Shown here: positions 35,888 through 45,842 of the stretch, in pieces
Numbering within the stretch: the first letter of the stretch is position 1
Layout of the letters: the number at the start of each line of letters is the position of its first letter
NCBI GenBank assembly: GCA_963795825.1
Contig: CAWCIW010000001.1
Coordinates: 186,001-250,000 of the forward strand
Reading direction: 5' to 3'
Source of the DNA: BOG-908 sp963795825
GTDB taxonomy: Bacteria; Pseudomonadota; Alphaproteobacteria; Acetobacterales; Acetobacteraceae
DNA length: 64,000 nucleotides
Made by a program: the position numbers and the translations under genes
Notes under the pieces: generated by a model
The model's database searches: none
Told to the model about the DNA's origin: nothing
The model's input: only the letters and a program-made list of their open reading frames with translations

Positions 35888-38210
35888 GTGTGCATAGCCG
35901 GAGTATACGCCTCCTTCACGCTGACGGTACATGCCATACGGACCAGCGGCCTGGCCGGCCGCACCTGGGGTGCTGTCAGCATCCTGTCGTCCGGAAGCAC
36001 CGCCTGGGCGACCCACATGATCGGCCTGCTGGCGTTCCGGCCCGGCATGCAATCGGCGTTCGACCCGGTGCTGACGGCGGCGGCGCTGCTCGCCGGCGTG
36101 CTGGGCATCGCCGCGGGCGTGCTCCTGCTGATCCAGGGCGGCGGCCGCGTCAGGCGGTTCTGCGCCGGCATGGTCATCGGCGTGGGCATCACCGCGCTGC
36201 ATTATCTGGGGCAGATGGGCTACCTCGTCACCGGCCGGATCGACTGGGATATGGGCCTGGTCGGCCTCTCGGTCCCGGCCGGCATCCTGCTGTGCGGCCT
36301 GGCCATGTCGGTGGCGGGCCTGCGGTCGCGGGCCTGCCGGCGGCTGGCGGCGCCGATGCTGATCCTGGCGATCGCCGTGCTGCATTTCGCCGGCATGACA
36401 GCGGCCCGCCTGATGTTCGATCCGCGCGTGGCCCTGCCCGCCGACGCGCTGTCCCCTTCCGTGGTGGCGCCCATCGTGGCGGGCGTCAGCCTGTGGCTGC
36501 TCGTGATGGCATTCGTCGGATTGCGGTTCTCGTTGCAGGCCGCGGCACAGTTGCGGCGCGACCAGCAGCGGGTGAAGGCGCTGGCTGCCGTGGCGCTCGA
36601 GGGATTGCTGATCTCGGACGGCAGGACGGTCCTCACCGTGAATGCGAGCCTCGCCAGGATGTGCGGCGTGGATCCCGCGAAACTGGAAGGCACGCCGCTG
36701 CACCTGCTGCTGCCGCAGGTCGATCTCGCGCATCTGCTCCAAAGCGAGGAGCAGGAAGCCCAACTGGTCGCCGCCGACGGATCGCTGGTGCCGGTGCGCG
36801 TTGTGCACAGCGAAGTGCTGCTCGGATCGAAGCGGCAGATCGTGCTGGCGGTGCGCGACCAGCGGGATCGCCTGCGCACCGAAGCGCGCCTGGAGAGCCT
36901 GGCCTATAACGACCCCCTTACGGGACTGGTCAATCGCGGCCGCTTCCATGACCTGCTGTCGCTGCAGGTCGCCTCGCGCCGCGAGCGGGACCAGACCTTC
37001 GCCGTGCTGATGATCGACCTCGACCGCTTCAAGCCGGTGAACGATCTGCTCGGCCATGCCGCCGGGGACGCGGTGCTGCGCATCACCGCCGAACGCCTCC
37101 GCTCGGTACTGCGCAGCGGCGATGTCCTCTCCCGGCTGGGCGGCGACGAGTTCGCCCTGCTCCAGCTCGACGTGCGTGACGCGGCGGACGGCAAGGCGCT
37201 GGCCGGCCGTATCGTCGAGCTGATGACGCAGAAGATGACGATAGACGGGCAGGCGGTCCATGTCGGCGCCAGCGTGGGCGTGGCCTTTGCCCCGCAGGAT
37301 GGGGACGACCCCGCGGTGCTGCTGCACAATGCCGACCTGGCACTCTACGCCGCCAAGGCGGACGGCAAGGGGCACCTACCGTTTCTTCCACCCGGACCTC
37401 GACGCGCGGATGAAGGCGCGCCGCGGCCTGGAGGTGGACCTGCGCAAGGCGCTCGCCGAGGACGAGCTGGTGGTGCACTACCAGCCGCTGGTGGAGGCAC
37501 AATCGGGCCGGGTTTGCGGGGCGGAGGCGCTGGTGCGCTGGAACCACCCCGAGCGCGGGCTGGTTTCGCCAGGCGACTTCATACCGCTGGCCGAGGAGAC
37601 CGGCCTGATCATACCGCTCGGCGAGATGGTGCTGCGCACAGCCTGCGCCACCGCCGCGCAATGGCCGGCCGACTTCACCGTGGCCGTCAATCTCTCGCCG
37701 GTGCAGTTCCGCGACCGCAATCTCGCGGCCACCGTGCGCGACATCCTCACCGAGACCGGCCTGCCCGCCAGCCGGCTCGAGCTGGAGATCACCGAGGGCG
37801 TGCTGCTGGCAGACGAGACGGCCACGCTGACCATATTGCAGGAGTTGCGGCGCGCGGGGGTGCGGGTGTCGATGGACGATTTCGGCACCGGGTATTCCTC
37901 GCTGAGCTACCTGCGCCGGTTTCCGTTCGACAAGATCAAGATAGACCGCTCGTTCGTCCAGCAATTGCCGTGCGACCCGGAGACCGCGGCGATCGTGCGC
38001 GCGATCATCAGCATGGGCGCCTGTCTGGGTATGGCGATAACCGTCGAGGGCGTGGAGACGCCGGAGCAGCTCGCATTCTCCGCCGTGGAGGGCTGCACCT
38101 TCGTGCAGGGCTTCCTGGTGAGCCGGCCGCTTCCCTCTGCCGAGTTCGACCGCTTCCTGGCCGGGCGCGCGCTGCCTGCGCGGGAGATGCAGCTGGTTGG
38201 GGTCTCCTGA
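35888..38210 (+). CDS. MHYT-GGDEF-EAL cyclic-di-GMP protein (frameshifted)
   Basis: The N-terminal half is a seven-helix MHYT sensor with three motif copies (ATHMIGL, ALHYLGQ, VLHFAGM). A PAS-like region follows, then GGDEF (intact GGDEFALL near 37140) and EAL (GAEALVRWNHPERG, DDFGTGYSSL). It may make and/or break cyclic di-GMP. A GGGG at 37368-37371 has one base too many, splitting GGDEF from EAL. The membrane segment reads in frame back to an ATC at 35822, 7 bases after GGGAGG; the first standard start is GTG 35888, which trims helix 1. Confidence 0.88.
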
Positions 38211-38212
38211 CG

Positions 38213-38390
38213 GCAAGGAAGAAAGCAGTCCTTTTTCGAGAAAAAGGACCAAAAAGCTTTTGCTATGACGCCTGCCCGGAGGCCTGCGCCGTATCTGCAA
38301 GCACGCGTACCGGCGGAACGGGCTTCGCGCCGATGCAGCCGTCGGAGCAAAAGCTTTTTGCTCCTTTTTCTCGAAAAAGGAGGACTTTCT
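38213..38390. repeat. Palindromic element E12 (complete, CGAG type)
   Basis: Left arm GTCC/GGAC. The right arm has a further stem variant: TGCTCCTTTTTCTCGAAAAAGGAGG (CTCC/GGAG), again self-complementary. The centre is GTATCTGCAAGCACGCGTACC. It separates the EAL gene from radA. Confidence 0.92.
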
Positions 38391-38396
38391 TCCTTG

Positions 38397-39773
38397 CTAC
38401 GATCCGTCCACCGCGAACTGCTCCACCAGATCCGCCAAGATGCCCGATCTCCTCGAGCCGCATCCCCTCGCCCGCCGGCGCGCGCCCCCCGCGCGCCACC
38501 CGCCGCGGCAGCACCGCCCGGTCGAAACCCAGCTTCTGCGCCTCCTTCAGCCTTGCATCCGCCTGCGCCACCTGGCGCACCTCGCCCGATAGCCCGACCT
38601 CGCCGAAATACACCGTGCCCGCATGGGTCGGCTGGTCCGTGGCCGCCGACGCCAGCGCGGCCGCCACCGCCAGGTCGGCCGCCGGTTCGGTGATCCGCAA
38701 CCCGCCGGCGACGTTGAGGAACACGTCCGAGCCGGACAGCTTCAGCCCGCAGCGCGTCTCCAGAACCGCGAGAAGCATGGAAAGCCGGCCGCCATCCCAG
38801 CCCACCACCGAGCGTCGCGGCGCGCCGCCGCCGGCAGGTGCGAGCAGCGCCTGGACCTCGAGCAGCACCGGCCGCGTGCCCTCCAGCCCGGCGAACACCG
38901 CGCTGCCGGCGATATGCCCGCGCCGTTCGGCCAGAAACAGCGCGCACGGGTTGGCGACTTCGGCCAGGCCGCGATCGGTCATCTCGAACACGCCGATTTC
39001 GTCGGTGGCGCCGAAGCGGTTCTTGGTGCCGCGCAGGATGCGGAACTGGTGGCCGCGGTCGCCTTCGAAATGCAGCACCGCATCGACCATGTGTTCCAGC
39101 ACGCGCGGGCCCGCCAGATGCGCCGTCCTTGGTCACGTGGCCGACCAGGATCAGGCAGAAGCCGCGCTGCTTCGCCAGCCGGATCAGCTCGAAGCCGGCG
39201 GCGCGCACCTGCGTCACGGTGCCGGGCGCGGATTCGACGTTGTCGAGCCACATGGTCTGGATCGAGTCGATGACCACCATGGCGAGGTTCGGCTCGGCTT
39301 CCAGCGAGGCGCCGATATCGCGCACGTTGATCGTGGCGGCGAGCTGCCAGCGGCGCGGTGTCCAGCCCCAGGCGGCGGGCGCGCAGCCGGATCTGGTCGA
39401 TCGATTCCTCGCCGGAAATATACAGCACGCGCTGGCCGGCGCGGCTCAGGGCGGCGGCCGCCTGCAGCATCAGCGTGGATTTGCCGATGCCCGGATCGCC
39501 GCCGACAGCATCGCGGAGGCGGAGACCAGGCCGCCGCCGAGCACCCGGTCCAGCTCGCCGATGCCGGTGAGCAGGCGCGGCGGCGGCGCGGCCTCGCCTG
39601 CCAGGCCCACGAAGGCCACGCGGCCGCCCGGCTTGCGCGCCGGCCCCCGGCCGCGGCTTCGGCCTTTTCCTCGGCGATGGTGTTCCACTCGCCGCAGGAC
39701 TCGCACTTGCCGGACCATTTGGGGGTGGTGCGCCGCAGGACTGGCAGACGTAGAGCGTGCTGGATTTGGCCAA
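38397..39773 (-). CDS. radA: DNA repair protein RadA/Sms (heavily frameshifted)
   Basis: Pieces of RadA are spread over several frames: the start MAKSSTLYVCQSCGA, the zinc-finger second half KWSGKCESCGEWN, the Walker A GDPGIGKSTLMLQAAAAL, YISGEESIDQIRLRARRLGL, Walker B VVIDSIQTMW, the KNRFG motif (GTKNRFGATDEIGVFEM) and the Lon-like C-terminus. RadA is a RecA-like helicase promoting branch migration in recombination. At least six single-base shifts are needed (for example near 38420, 39118, 39360, 39500, 39640 and 39725). As domain order and length are normal, I read this as sequence error, not a pseudogene. Confidence 0.85.
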
Positions 39774-39988
39774 GGAGCGGTTCTTCTCGACGCGCGAGGC
39801 GGCAGCCGGGCGGCCGCGTTTGCACCGGCGATAGCACGCCGCGGCGCCGCGGGGCAGCGGGCCTGCGTCGGACCTGGCTTTCCGGCATATCGCCGAGAGC
39901 CAGGCCGCCGATCACTGCAGCCCGAACGGGCGGGATATGCCGACCCAGGCGCCGAGCTTGTCCCGCCTTCGAAAGCGGCGGCGAATTG

Positions 39989-40615
39989 CTACCGGCGCGC
40001 CCGACGCGTGACCCCGAACACACCGGCGGCGGAGACGGCCAGCAGCGCCAGCGAAGCAGGCTCCGGGACCGGCACGGCACCGCTGACGGCCACGTTCTCC
40101 AGCAAGCCGTCCGTGCTCGATCCCGCCGTGGAGGTGTCGCGGAACGTCAGCGTGCTGGTCGCGCCCAGGGCGGTGAACAGGAATGTTTCGGTATTGAACA
40201 GGTTGGTGAAATTGGAGGAGCCGGTGGAGTTGGCCACGCTGGTCGCGAGATTGCCCACCGAGACGGCGAGGGATTGCGGATCGTTGGCGCCAAAGGCCCC
40301 GTAGAGGAACGTCAGCGTGTAGGTCTGGCCCGCCACGGTGGCGAATGTCTGCGCCAGCGAGCCGCCGGAGGTCTGTCCGCTGCCAAAGGCCGCCAGGTCG
40401 GCAGCGCTGGTGTTCTGCCCGCCGCAACAGCTGGCGTAACTGGCTTCGCTTGCGGCATTCACGCCGCTGCTGCTGGCATTCCAGCCCGCAAGGCTGGGCT
40501 GGCCACTGCCGTTGGTGAAAGTGCCGTTGGTGATCAGGCCGGCCTGCGCCTGGCTGGCGCATCCGAGCACGCCGACCGCGGCTGCCATCAGGTAGATATG
40601 AAAACGATACTGCAT
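39989..40615 (-). CDS. PEP-CTERM sorting-domain protein
   Basis: A 208-residue secreted protein. The signal peptide ends ASQAQA, followed by GLITNGTFTNGSGQP, a start typical of jelly-roll-like surface proteins. The C-terminus has VPEPASLALLAVSAAGVFG and then RRARR: the PEP motif, one membrane helix and an Arg cluster, the signal for exosortase processing. The cargo is probably exported with extracellular polysaccharide. No exosortase gene lies in the window. The start at 40615 (MQYRFHIYL) is set by the signal peptide. Confidence 0.9.
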   Translation of the reverse strand: MQYRFHIYLMAAAVGVLGCASQAQAGLITNGTFTNGSGQPSLAGWNASSSGVNAASEASYASCCGGQNTSAADLAAFGSGQTSGGSLAQTFATVAGQTYTLTFLYGAFGANDPQSLAVSVGNLATSVANSTGSSNFTNLFNTETFLFTALGATSTLTFRDTSTAGSSTDGLLENVAVSGAVPVPEPASLALLAVSAAGVFGVTRRARR

Positions 40616-40728
40616 TTGTTTCGATCCCGGTTCTACGCCCTGCATAGAGGCGTGGAATGGCTGTGTCAACATCGAAACGAATTTTGCGATAACCGGCGGG
40701 AGTGTCGCTTTTTTTAAGCGGCGTTGCC

Positions 40729-41127
40729 CTATCGGCCCGCCGGCGGCAGCGCCTGGCAGAACCGCAGACAGTATCCGTCGGGATCCAGCACCTCGAACGC
40801 CATGTGCCCCACGCGCGTGCCGTCCTCCTCGCGCCAGCTCTCCGCCATCGGCCGCGACAGCCGCGCGCCATATGCCTCCACGCCGCTCAGCACGGCCTCC
40901 GCATCGGGCGTCCATACGACCAGGGTCATGCCACGGCCGAACGGGTAGCTCGGCGCGTCCTGGCCCGCCGCCACGCCCTCGGCGATCTCCACGGAAACGC
41001 CATCGCGCTCGAGCTGCGCGCGCCGGTGCTCCGGCTCATAGCGCATCGTGGTGAAGCCCAGAACGTCCGTGTAGAAACGCAGCGAGCGGGCGAACCCGGT
41101 GCAGGCGAGCTGGACGTGCAGGCTCAT
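40729..41127 (-). CDS. VOC/glyoxalase-fold protein
   Basis: A 132-residue single-module vicinal-oxygen-chelate protein starting MSLHVQLACTGFARSLRFYT. The two beta-alpha-beta halves include FTTMRYEPEHRRAQLERDG and HMAFEVLDPDGYCLRFCQ. Family members include glyoxalases, dioxygenases and antibiotic-binding proteins; the substrate cannot be told. Its ATG overlaps the TGA of the upstream NMCC_0638-like gene (ATGA), so the pair is likely co-translated. Confidence 0.85.
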   Translation of the reverse strand: MSLHVQLACTGFARSLRFYTDVLGFTTMRYEPEHRRAQLERDGVSVEIAEGVAAGQDAPSYPFGRGMTLVVWTPDAEAVLSGVEAYGARLSRPMAESWREEDGTRVGHMAFEVLDPDGYCLRFCQALPPAGR

Positions 41128-41654
41128 TTCGGGATCAAAGTGAGCACCGCCTCCGGCGCCGGCTTCTCGGTGGAAACCAGTATGTGCATCGGCCGGCCGA
41201 CCAGCGTGATGGCATAGGCCGTCTGCGTCACGCCCGGCCTGGCCTTCGGCGGCTGCCCGTCGGCCTGGGCCAGCGACACGTGGTTCTCCGCGGCGGCCTG
41301 GCCCAGCACCGTCAGCACGCGGGCGCCGTTGGCATGTTCGGCGACCGCCTCGCAACTGCCGTCGTCGAGCGAGACGAGGGCGAGTTTGGTCGTCTGATAG
41401 CTGGTGTCGAACGCCTGGCCGGTGCGGCCGGCGAGGAACGCCGTCTCTGCCTGCTGCGGCATGCGCGGCGCCTTTTGCTCCTCAAGGAAGCCGCGCAAGG
41501 CGGCCGTATCGCCGGCAAAGTTCAGGCAGGTGGCGCTGAACAGCCCCACCACCTGCTCCGCACCGTCGCCGCTCTGGGGCGCTTGGGCGGCAGCCGGCAA
41601 AGCCACGAGCAGGCCGCAGGCCAGGGCGGCGGACGCGAGAACGGACAGACGCAT
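41124..41654 (-). CDS. Exported NMCC_0638-like protein
   Basis: A 176-residue protein with a clear signal peptide (LVALPAAAQA). The segment VVGLFSATCLNFAGDTAALRGFL and a second conserved Cys (DDGSCEAVAEHANG) recall the NMCC_0638 family of uncharacterised periplasmic proteins; I am moderately sure. AGGAGA lies 8 bases before the ATG. It overlaps the VOC gene downstream by four bases. Function is unknown. Confidence 0.6.
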   Translation of the reverse strand: MRLSVLASAALACGLLVALPAAAQAPQSGDGAEQVVGLFSATCLNFAGDTAALRGFLEEQKAPRMPQQAETAFLAGRTGQAFDTSYQTTKLALVSLDDGSCEAVAEHANGARVLTVLGQAAAENHVSLAQADGQPPKARPGVTQTAYAITLVGRPMHILVSTEKPAPEAVLTLIPK

Positions 41655-41760
41655 GGCAAGTATCTCCTTGGTAGCAATGTCGCACAGGCGAACCTGCGCC
41701 GGCTTTGCCGGGCTATTAAGGCGATTTTAGGTGCTTGACGCGGATAAGGAAGAACCCGGG

Positions 41761-41850
41761 CGGAGGCGGATGGGAATCGAACCCACCGCCCGCTTGCGGC
41801 GGGCCGCTGGTTTTGAAGACCAGGGAAGCCACCAGACTCCAATCGCCTCC
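41761..41850 (-). tRNA. selC: tRNA-Sec (anticodon UCA)
   Basis: Read on the minus strand, GGAGGCG pairs with CGCCTCC as the acceptor stem. The anticodon loop CTTCAAA carries UCA, and the long variable arm CCCGCCGCAAGCGGG is typical of tRNA-Sec. GGTTCGATTCC is the T-arm. The discriminator is G and CCA is not encoded. It lies just downstream of selB, the factor that delivers it to the ribosome at recoded UGA codons. Confidence 0.96.
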
Positions 41851-41869
41851 GCGCGCACATATGGTCCGC

Positions 41870-43729
41870 TCAGCCGCCGTCTGCCAGCACCCGGCGCTCC
41901 GCCACGCGCTTCGTGAAATGCACGCTGTCGAGATGCTCGAGCAGCGGCACGCTGAATTTGCGCGATATGCCGAGCGCCGCGCCCACATCGGCCACCAGCA
42001 GCCCGTCGCCGGCGAGCAGCGGCGCCAGCGTGCGGCGCGCCTGGGCCACGGCGTCGCGGTGGAACAGGATCTCGCGCTTCTGCACCCGGTCCGGCGCGCG
42101 TATCACGATACCGGCGCGCACGAGCTGGTCGAGCAGGCGGCGGGTGGCCACATCGGGCGCCAGCGCGGCCGCGTCCGGCGGGCACAGCCCGGCATCGCGC
42201 AAGGTGACCGCCAGCCTGGCGGCCCGGGCGGCGAGGTCGCGCGCGCGGCTGGCATCCTGGTCGGCGTGCGGCACACGCACTCGGGCGCCATCCTGCGCCA
42301 GCGTGCCGGCGGCGAGCAGGCGGGTCGCCGCCTCGTCCACCAGGGCCGCTTGCGTTCCGGGCAGCAGACCGGGCAGGGCGCTGCGGGCCAGGCCGTCCGG
42401 ATGGGCGGCCAGTGCGCGGGGCAGCGCCGCGAGCAGCCGGGCAAAGCCTTCGGCGCTAATCGCCGCGCCGCTTTTCGTCAGCAGCGCGCCCGCCTCGGCC
42501 AGCATCGCGGCGGTCTGCGCCGCCCCCAGGCCGGACAGCCGGGCCAGCTCCGCGAGCGAGCTCCCCGACGCCCCCGCTCGCGCCAGCTCGCCGCCCACGA
42601 TCACCGCCGGCGCCGCATCCGCCAGCGCGGCCAGCCGGGCCAGAACGCCCGGTGCCTGGCGTCGCGCCCGGCCTGTCTGCGGGTCCAGCACCGCGCCGCC
42701 CGCCAGCGTGCGCAACGGCGAGCCGCCCCGCAGCACGAAACGCGCCCGGGCCGGCACGCTCACCGGCGCCTCGCACCGCAGCTGCGCGAACCCGGCGGTA
42801 CCGGGCGCCAGCGTGTCGCGATCCAGCAGCCGCAGCCGCGCGCCCACCTCCTCGGTGCCGAACAGCAGCCGCAGCCTTGTGCCCGTCGCCAGCACCGGCG
42901 CCTCCGCCACCGCGCGCACCTGCACGCTCAGCCAGCCCGACGGCGCCAGCATCCCGGGTGCGGCCAGGGCGGCCCCGCGCGGCACCTGGCCCGGCTCGAT
43001 GCCGCGCAGGTTAACCGCCACTCGGCTGCCAGGCCCCGCCGCCGGCACCCGCCGCCCGTGCACCTGCAGCGCGCGTATCCGGGCCGCCAGGCCGGCGGGC
43101 ACGATCTCGATTGTGTCGCCCACCGCCAGCGTGCCGCCGCGCAACGTGCCGGTCACCACCGTGCCGTGGCCGGACATGGAAAACGCCCGGTCCACCGGCA
43201 GCCACGGCGCGCCCTCGTCCGGCCGCGCCGCGCCATGCGCCAGCTCACCTTCGATCGCGGCCAGCAAAGTGTCCAAACCCGCGCCGGTGACCGCCGAGCA
43301 CGCGACGGGCGCGCCCGCCTGCAGGCCCGCTTCGGCCGCCAGCGCCGCGGCCGCGCGCGACGCCGCCGCGATCTGGCCCGAATCCGCCAGGTCGGTGCGC
43401 GCGACGGCGATCACCGCGCGGCGCACGCCGAGCAGGGCGGCGATGTCCACGTGCTCGCGCGTCTGCGGCATCACGCCCTCTTGCGCGTCCACCACCAGCA
43501 GCACCGCGTCGATGCCGGTGGCGCCGCTGACCATGGTGCGCACGAAGCGCTCGTGGCCGGGCATGTCGATGAAATCCACGTCGCCGCGATGCGCGAATCC
43601 GAGTGCTATGGAGATGCCGCGGGCCTGTTCTTCGGCGAGGCGGTCGGTTTCCATGCCGGTGAGGGCGCGGACCAGGGCGGTTTTGCCGTGATCCACGTGG
43701 CCGATCACGCCTATAAGCACCCTGGTCAT
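41870..43729 (-). CDS. selB: Selenocysteine-specific elongation factor SelB
   Basis: A 619-residue translational GTPase. G1 GHVDHGKT (10-17), G3 DMPGHE and the effector region are at the N-terminus, with EF-Tu-like domains II and III. The C-terminal third forms winged helices that bind the SECIS hairpin (LGISRKFSVPLLEHLDS at the end). SelB brings Sec-tRNA to UGA codons. No frameshift is seen. It stands between selA and selC, and the compact element E13 separates it from selA. Confidence 0.97.
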   Translation of the reverse strand: MTRVLIGVIGHVDHGKTALVRALTGMETDRLAEEQARGISIALGFAHRGDVDFIDMPGHERFVRTMVSGATGIDAVLLVVDAQEGVMPQTREHVDIAALLGVRRAVIAVARTDLADSGQIAAASRAAAALAAEAGLQAGAPVACSAVTGAGLDTLLAAIEGELAHGAARPDEGAPWLPVDRAFSMSGHGTVVTGTLRGGTLAVGDTIEIVPAGLAARIRALQVHGRRVPAAGPGSRVAVNLRGIEPGQVPRGAALAAPGMLAPSGWLSVQVRAVAEAPVLATGTRLRLLFGTEEVGARLRLLDRDTLAPGTAGFAQLRCEAPVSVPARARFVLRGGSPLRTLAGGAVLDPQTGRARRQAPGVLARLAALADAAPAVIVGGELARAGASGSSLAELARLSGLGAAQTAAMLAEAGALLTKSGAAISAEGFARLLAALPRALAAHPDGLARSALPGLLPGTQAALVDEAATRLLAAGTLAQDGARVRVPHADQDASRARDLAARAARLAVTLRDAGLCPPDAAALAPDVATRRLLDQLVRAGIVIRAPDRVQKREILFHRDAVAQARRTLAPLLAGDGLLVADVGAALGISRKFSVPLLEHLDSVHFTKRVAERRVLADGG

Positions 43730-43735
43730 AGGAAG

Positions 43736-43862
43736 AAAGGAAGCAGTTCTTTTTCGAGAAAAAGAACCAAAAAGCTTTTGCTCCCTGTCGGGTGGTGGCC
43801 CCGATATCCGCCGACAGGGACCAAAAGTTTTTTGCTTCTTTTTTTCAAAAAAGAAGGCCTTG
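43736..43862. repeat. Palindromic element E13 (compact) between selA and selB
   Basis: Left arm GTTC/GAAC CGAG subtype, right arm CTTC/GAAG TTGAA subtype. The centre is only about 40 bases and pairs as CCTGTCGG with CCGACAGG, unrelated to the usual centre. The frame-corrected selA stop is inside the right arm. Confidence 0.9.
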
Positions 43863-45176
43863 CCTTACCGACGCTGCCAACGCCTCGATCTCGCCATCGG
43901 CCACCGTCAGCATATCCAGCAGAAACCTGACCCTCGTGGATGCGCCCCACCACCGCCGGGCGCTGCGCCCGCAGGCGCGCCGCCAACGCGTCCGGCGCGC
44001 TGCCGCCCAGGCTGACCGCCACGCTCGCGATATCCTGCCCCGGCAACGCGCCGCCCGCCCGCATGGCGCCACCGACTCCACGATCTCCACGCCCGCATCG
44101 CCCAGCAACCCGCACAATGCTTCGGCCCGCTTGCGCAGCCCGGCCGGGCTCTGCGCCAACATGCGCAGCACCGGTATCTCGGCCGTCCGCGCCGGATCGG
44201 CATGCAGCCGCAGCGTGGCCTCCAGCGCGGCCAGCGCCATCTTGTCCAGCCGCAGCGCCCGCATCAGCGGGTGCCGCCTGAGCCGCGCCACCACAGCTTC
44301 GCGGCCGGCCAGCAACCCGGCCTGCGGGCCGCCTAGCAGCTTGTCGCCGCTGAACGCCACCAGATCGGACCCGGCGGCCAGGCTCTCGCGCACCGTGGGC
44401 TCCAGCGGCGCCAGCCCGCCGGGCAGTCTCGCCAGGGTGCCGCTGCCCACATCGTCGAGCAGCAACACACCGTGCGCGCGCGCCAGCCCGGCCAGCTCGG
44501 CCAGCGACGTCTCCTCCGTGAAGCCGACCATGCGGAAATTGCTCTGGTGCACCTTGAGCAGCATCCGGGTGCGCGGGGTGATCGCGGCGGCGTAATCCGC
44601 CAGCCTGGTGCGGTTGGTGGTGCCCACCTCGACCAGCCGGGCGCCGCCGCCGGCGATGATATCCGGCACGCGGAAGCCGCCGCCGATCTCCACCAGCTCG
44701 CCGCGCGAGACGATGATTTCGGTCTCCGGCCCGGCCAGCGCGGTCAGCGTCAGCAGCAGGGCGGCCGCGTTGTTGTTTACCGCGAGTGCCGCCTGCGCCC
44801 CGGTCAGCCGGCACAGCAACGCCTCGGCGCCCTCGCCGCGATGGCCGCGTTTGCCCGTTGTCAGGTCGTATTCCAGGTTGCAGCCCTGCGCGGCCTCGGC
44901 AACCGCCGCGATAGCCGCGTCGGCGAGCGGGGCGCGGCCGAGATTGGTGTGCACCACGATGCCGGTCGCGTTGATCACGCGCCGCAGCACGGGCGCTTCG
45001 GCATCGCGCGCCTTTGCCACGAGTAGGGCGTCGGTAGGTATGCTCGCGAGGCGGCCGGCGGCAATCTCGGTGCGCAGATAAGCGAGCTGGGCGCGCAGGG
45101 CGTCGGCCAGGGCTGGGGTGGCGTCCGGGTGTTGGAGGAGGCGTTGGATGGAGGGGAGGGCGCGGTAGGCGGCCAT
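43845..45176 (-). CDS. selA: L-seryl-tRNA(Sec) selenium transferase SelA (frameshifted)
   Basis: A PLP enzyme that turns Ser-tRNA(Sec) into Sec-tRNA(Sec) using selenophosphate. INATGIVVHTNLGRAPL, EYDLTTGKRGHRG and the PLP-lysine motif FSGDKLLGGPQAG are clear. Near 44075 the frame shifts (family-like ALPGQDIASVAVSLGG is in another frame) and near 43935 it shifts back to FLLDMLTVADGEIEAL, ending at a TGA in element E13. Total length about 443 residues is normal. The start is MAAYRALPS at 45176. Confidence 0.92.
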   Translation of the reverse strand: MAAYRALPSIQRLLQHPDATPALADALRAQLAYLRTEIAAGRLASIPTDALLVAKARDAEAPVLRRVINATGIVVHTNLGRAPLADAAIAAVAEAAQGCNLEYDLTTGKRGHRGEGAEALLCRLTGAQAALAVNNNAAALLLTLTALAGPETEIIVSRGELVEIGGGFRVPDIIAGGGARLVEVGTTNRTRLADYAAAITPRTRMLLKVHQSNFRMVGFTEETSLAELAGLARAHGVLLLDDVGSGTLARLPGGLAPLEPTVRESLAAGSDLVAFSGDKLLGGPQAGLLAGREAVVARLRRHPLMRALRLDKMALAALEATLRLHADPARTAEIPVLRMLAQSPAGLRKRAEALCGLLGDAGVEIVESVAPCGRAARCRGRISRAWRSAWAAARRTRWRRACGRSARRWWGASTRVRFLLDMLTVADGEIEALAASVRQGLLF

Positions 45177-45199
45177 TGGGGTCCCCGGTTTGGGCGAAG

Positions 45200-45370
45200 G
45201 AAGCAAGGCCTTCTTTTTCGAGAAAAAGAAGCAAAAAGCTTTTGCTATGACGCCTGCATCAGCGCCTACGCAGGTTCTGCAAGTCGCGCATTGGCAGGAA
45301 AATGTGAGCCTGGGGGCAGGCGTCGGAGCAAAAGCTTTTTGCTTCTTTTTCTCGAAAAAGAAGGCCTTGC
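45200..45370. repeat. Palindromic element E14 between selA and rbfA
   Basis: Both arms have CTTC/GAAG stems and match each other. The centre has GCAGGTTCTGCAAGTCGCG and ATTGGCAG. It directly abuts the rbfA stop at 45371. Confidence 0.93.
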
Positions 45371-45832
45371 TTACTCCTTCTGAATATCCTCAACCACCCC
45401 GGGCGCCCTTAGGAGCGCATTGATATGCATCGCATACTCAAGCGCCGTATCCGCCAGGAACGTCACGTCCGGCGCCACCCGCAACCGCATCTCATGCGCC
45501 AACTGCGCCCGGAAGAACGGCGCCGCGCGCTTCAAAGCCGGCAGCTTCGCCTCGATATCCGTCCGCCCCAGCCGCGTCACGAAGGCCGTCGCGTGCTTGA
45601 GGTCCGGCGACATGCGCACCTCGGTCACCGTGATCAGGATATCCGCCAGATCCGGATCGTGGAATTCGCCGCGCATGAAGATGGTGGAGAGCACGTGACG
45701 CACCTCCTCGCCCACGCGCAGCTGGCGCTGCGACGGCGGCTTCGGCCCGGCCTTGCGGCTGGCGGTCTTGGACAGCCGGGGCGGTGCCGCGCGTGGCTTC
45801 TCCGCCCGGCTGTCCTTGCGCGGTAGCTTCAA
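45371..45832 (-). CDS. rbfA: 30S ribosome-binding factor A
   Basis: A 153-residue KH-like protein with a basic N-terminal extension. The core starts QLRVGEEVRHVLSTIF and includes ITVTEVRMSPDLKHATAFV and FFRAQLAHEMRLRVAPDVTF, as in RbfA. It helps mature the 16S 5' end and free 30S subunits. It follows infB by 10 bases in the standard rimP-nusA-ylxR-infB-rbfA order. Only element E14 separates it from the selenocysteine genes. Confidence 0.95.
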   Translation of the reverse strand: MKLPRKDSRAEKPRAAPPRLSKTASRKAGPKPPSQRQLRVGEEVRHVLSTIFMRGEFHDPDLADILITVTEVRMSPDLKHATAFVTRLGRTDIEAKLPALKRAAPFFRAQLAHEMRLRVAPDVTFLADTALEYAMHINALLRAPGVVEDIQKE

Positions 45833-45842
45833 GACGCAGGTC

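Noticed and set aside
38397..39773. radA as a pseudogene
   Set aside because: All domains occur in order and at normal length with scattered single-base shifts, and neighbouring core genes show the same, so sequence error is likelier.
35888..40717. Open plus-strand frame of about 1600 codons
   Set aside because: It holds the true MHYT-GGDEF part and then runs through the frameshift into off-frame and antisense sequence; not a giant protein.
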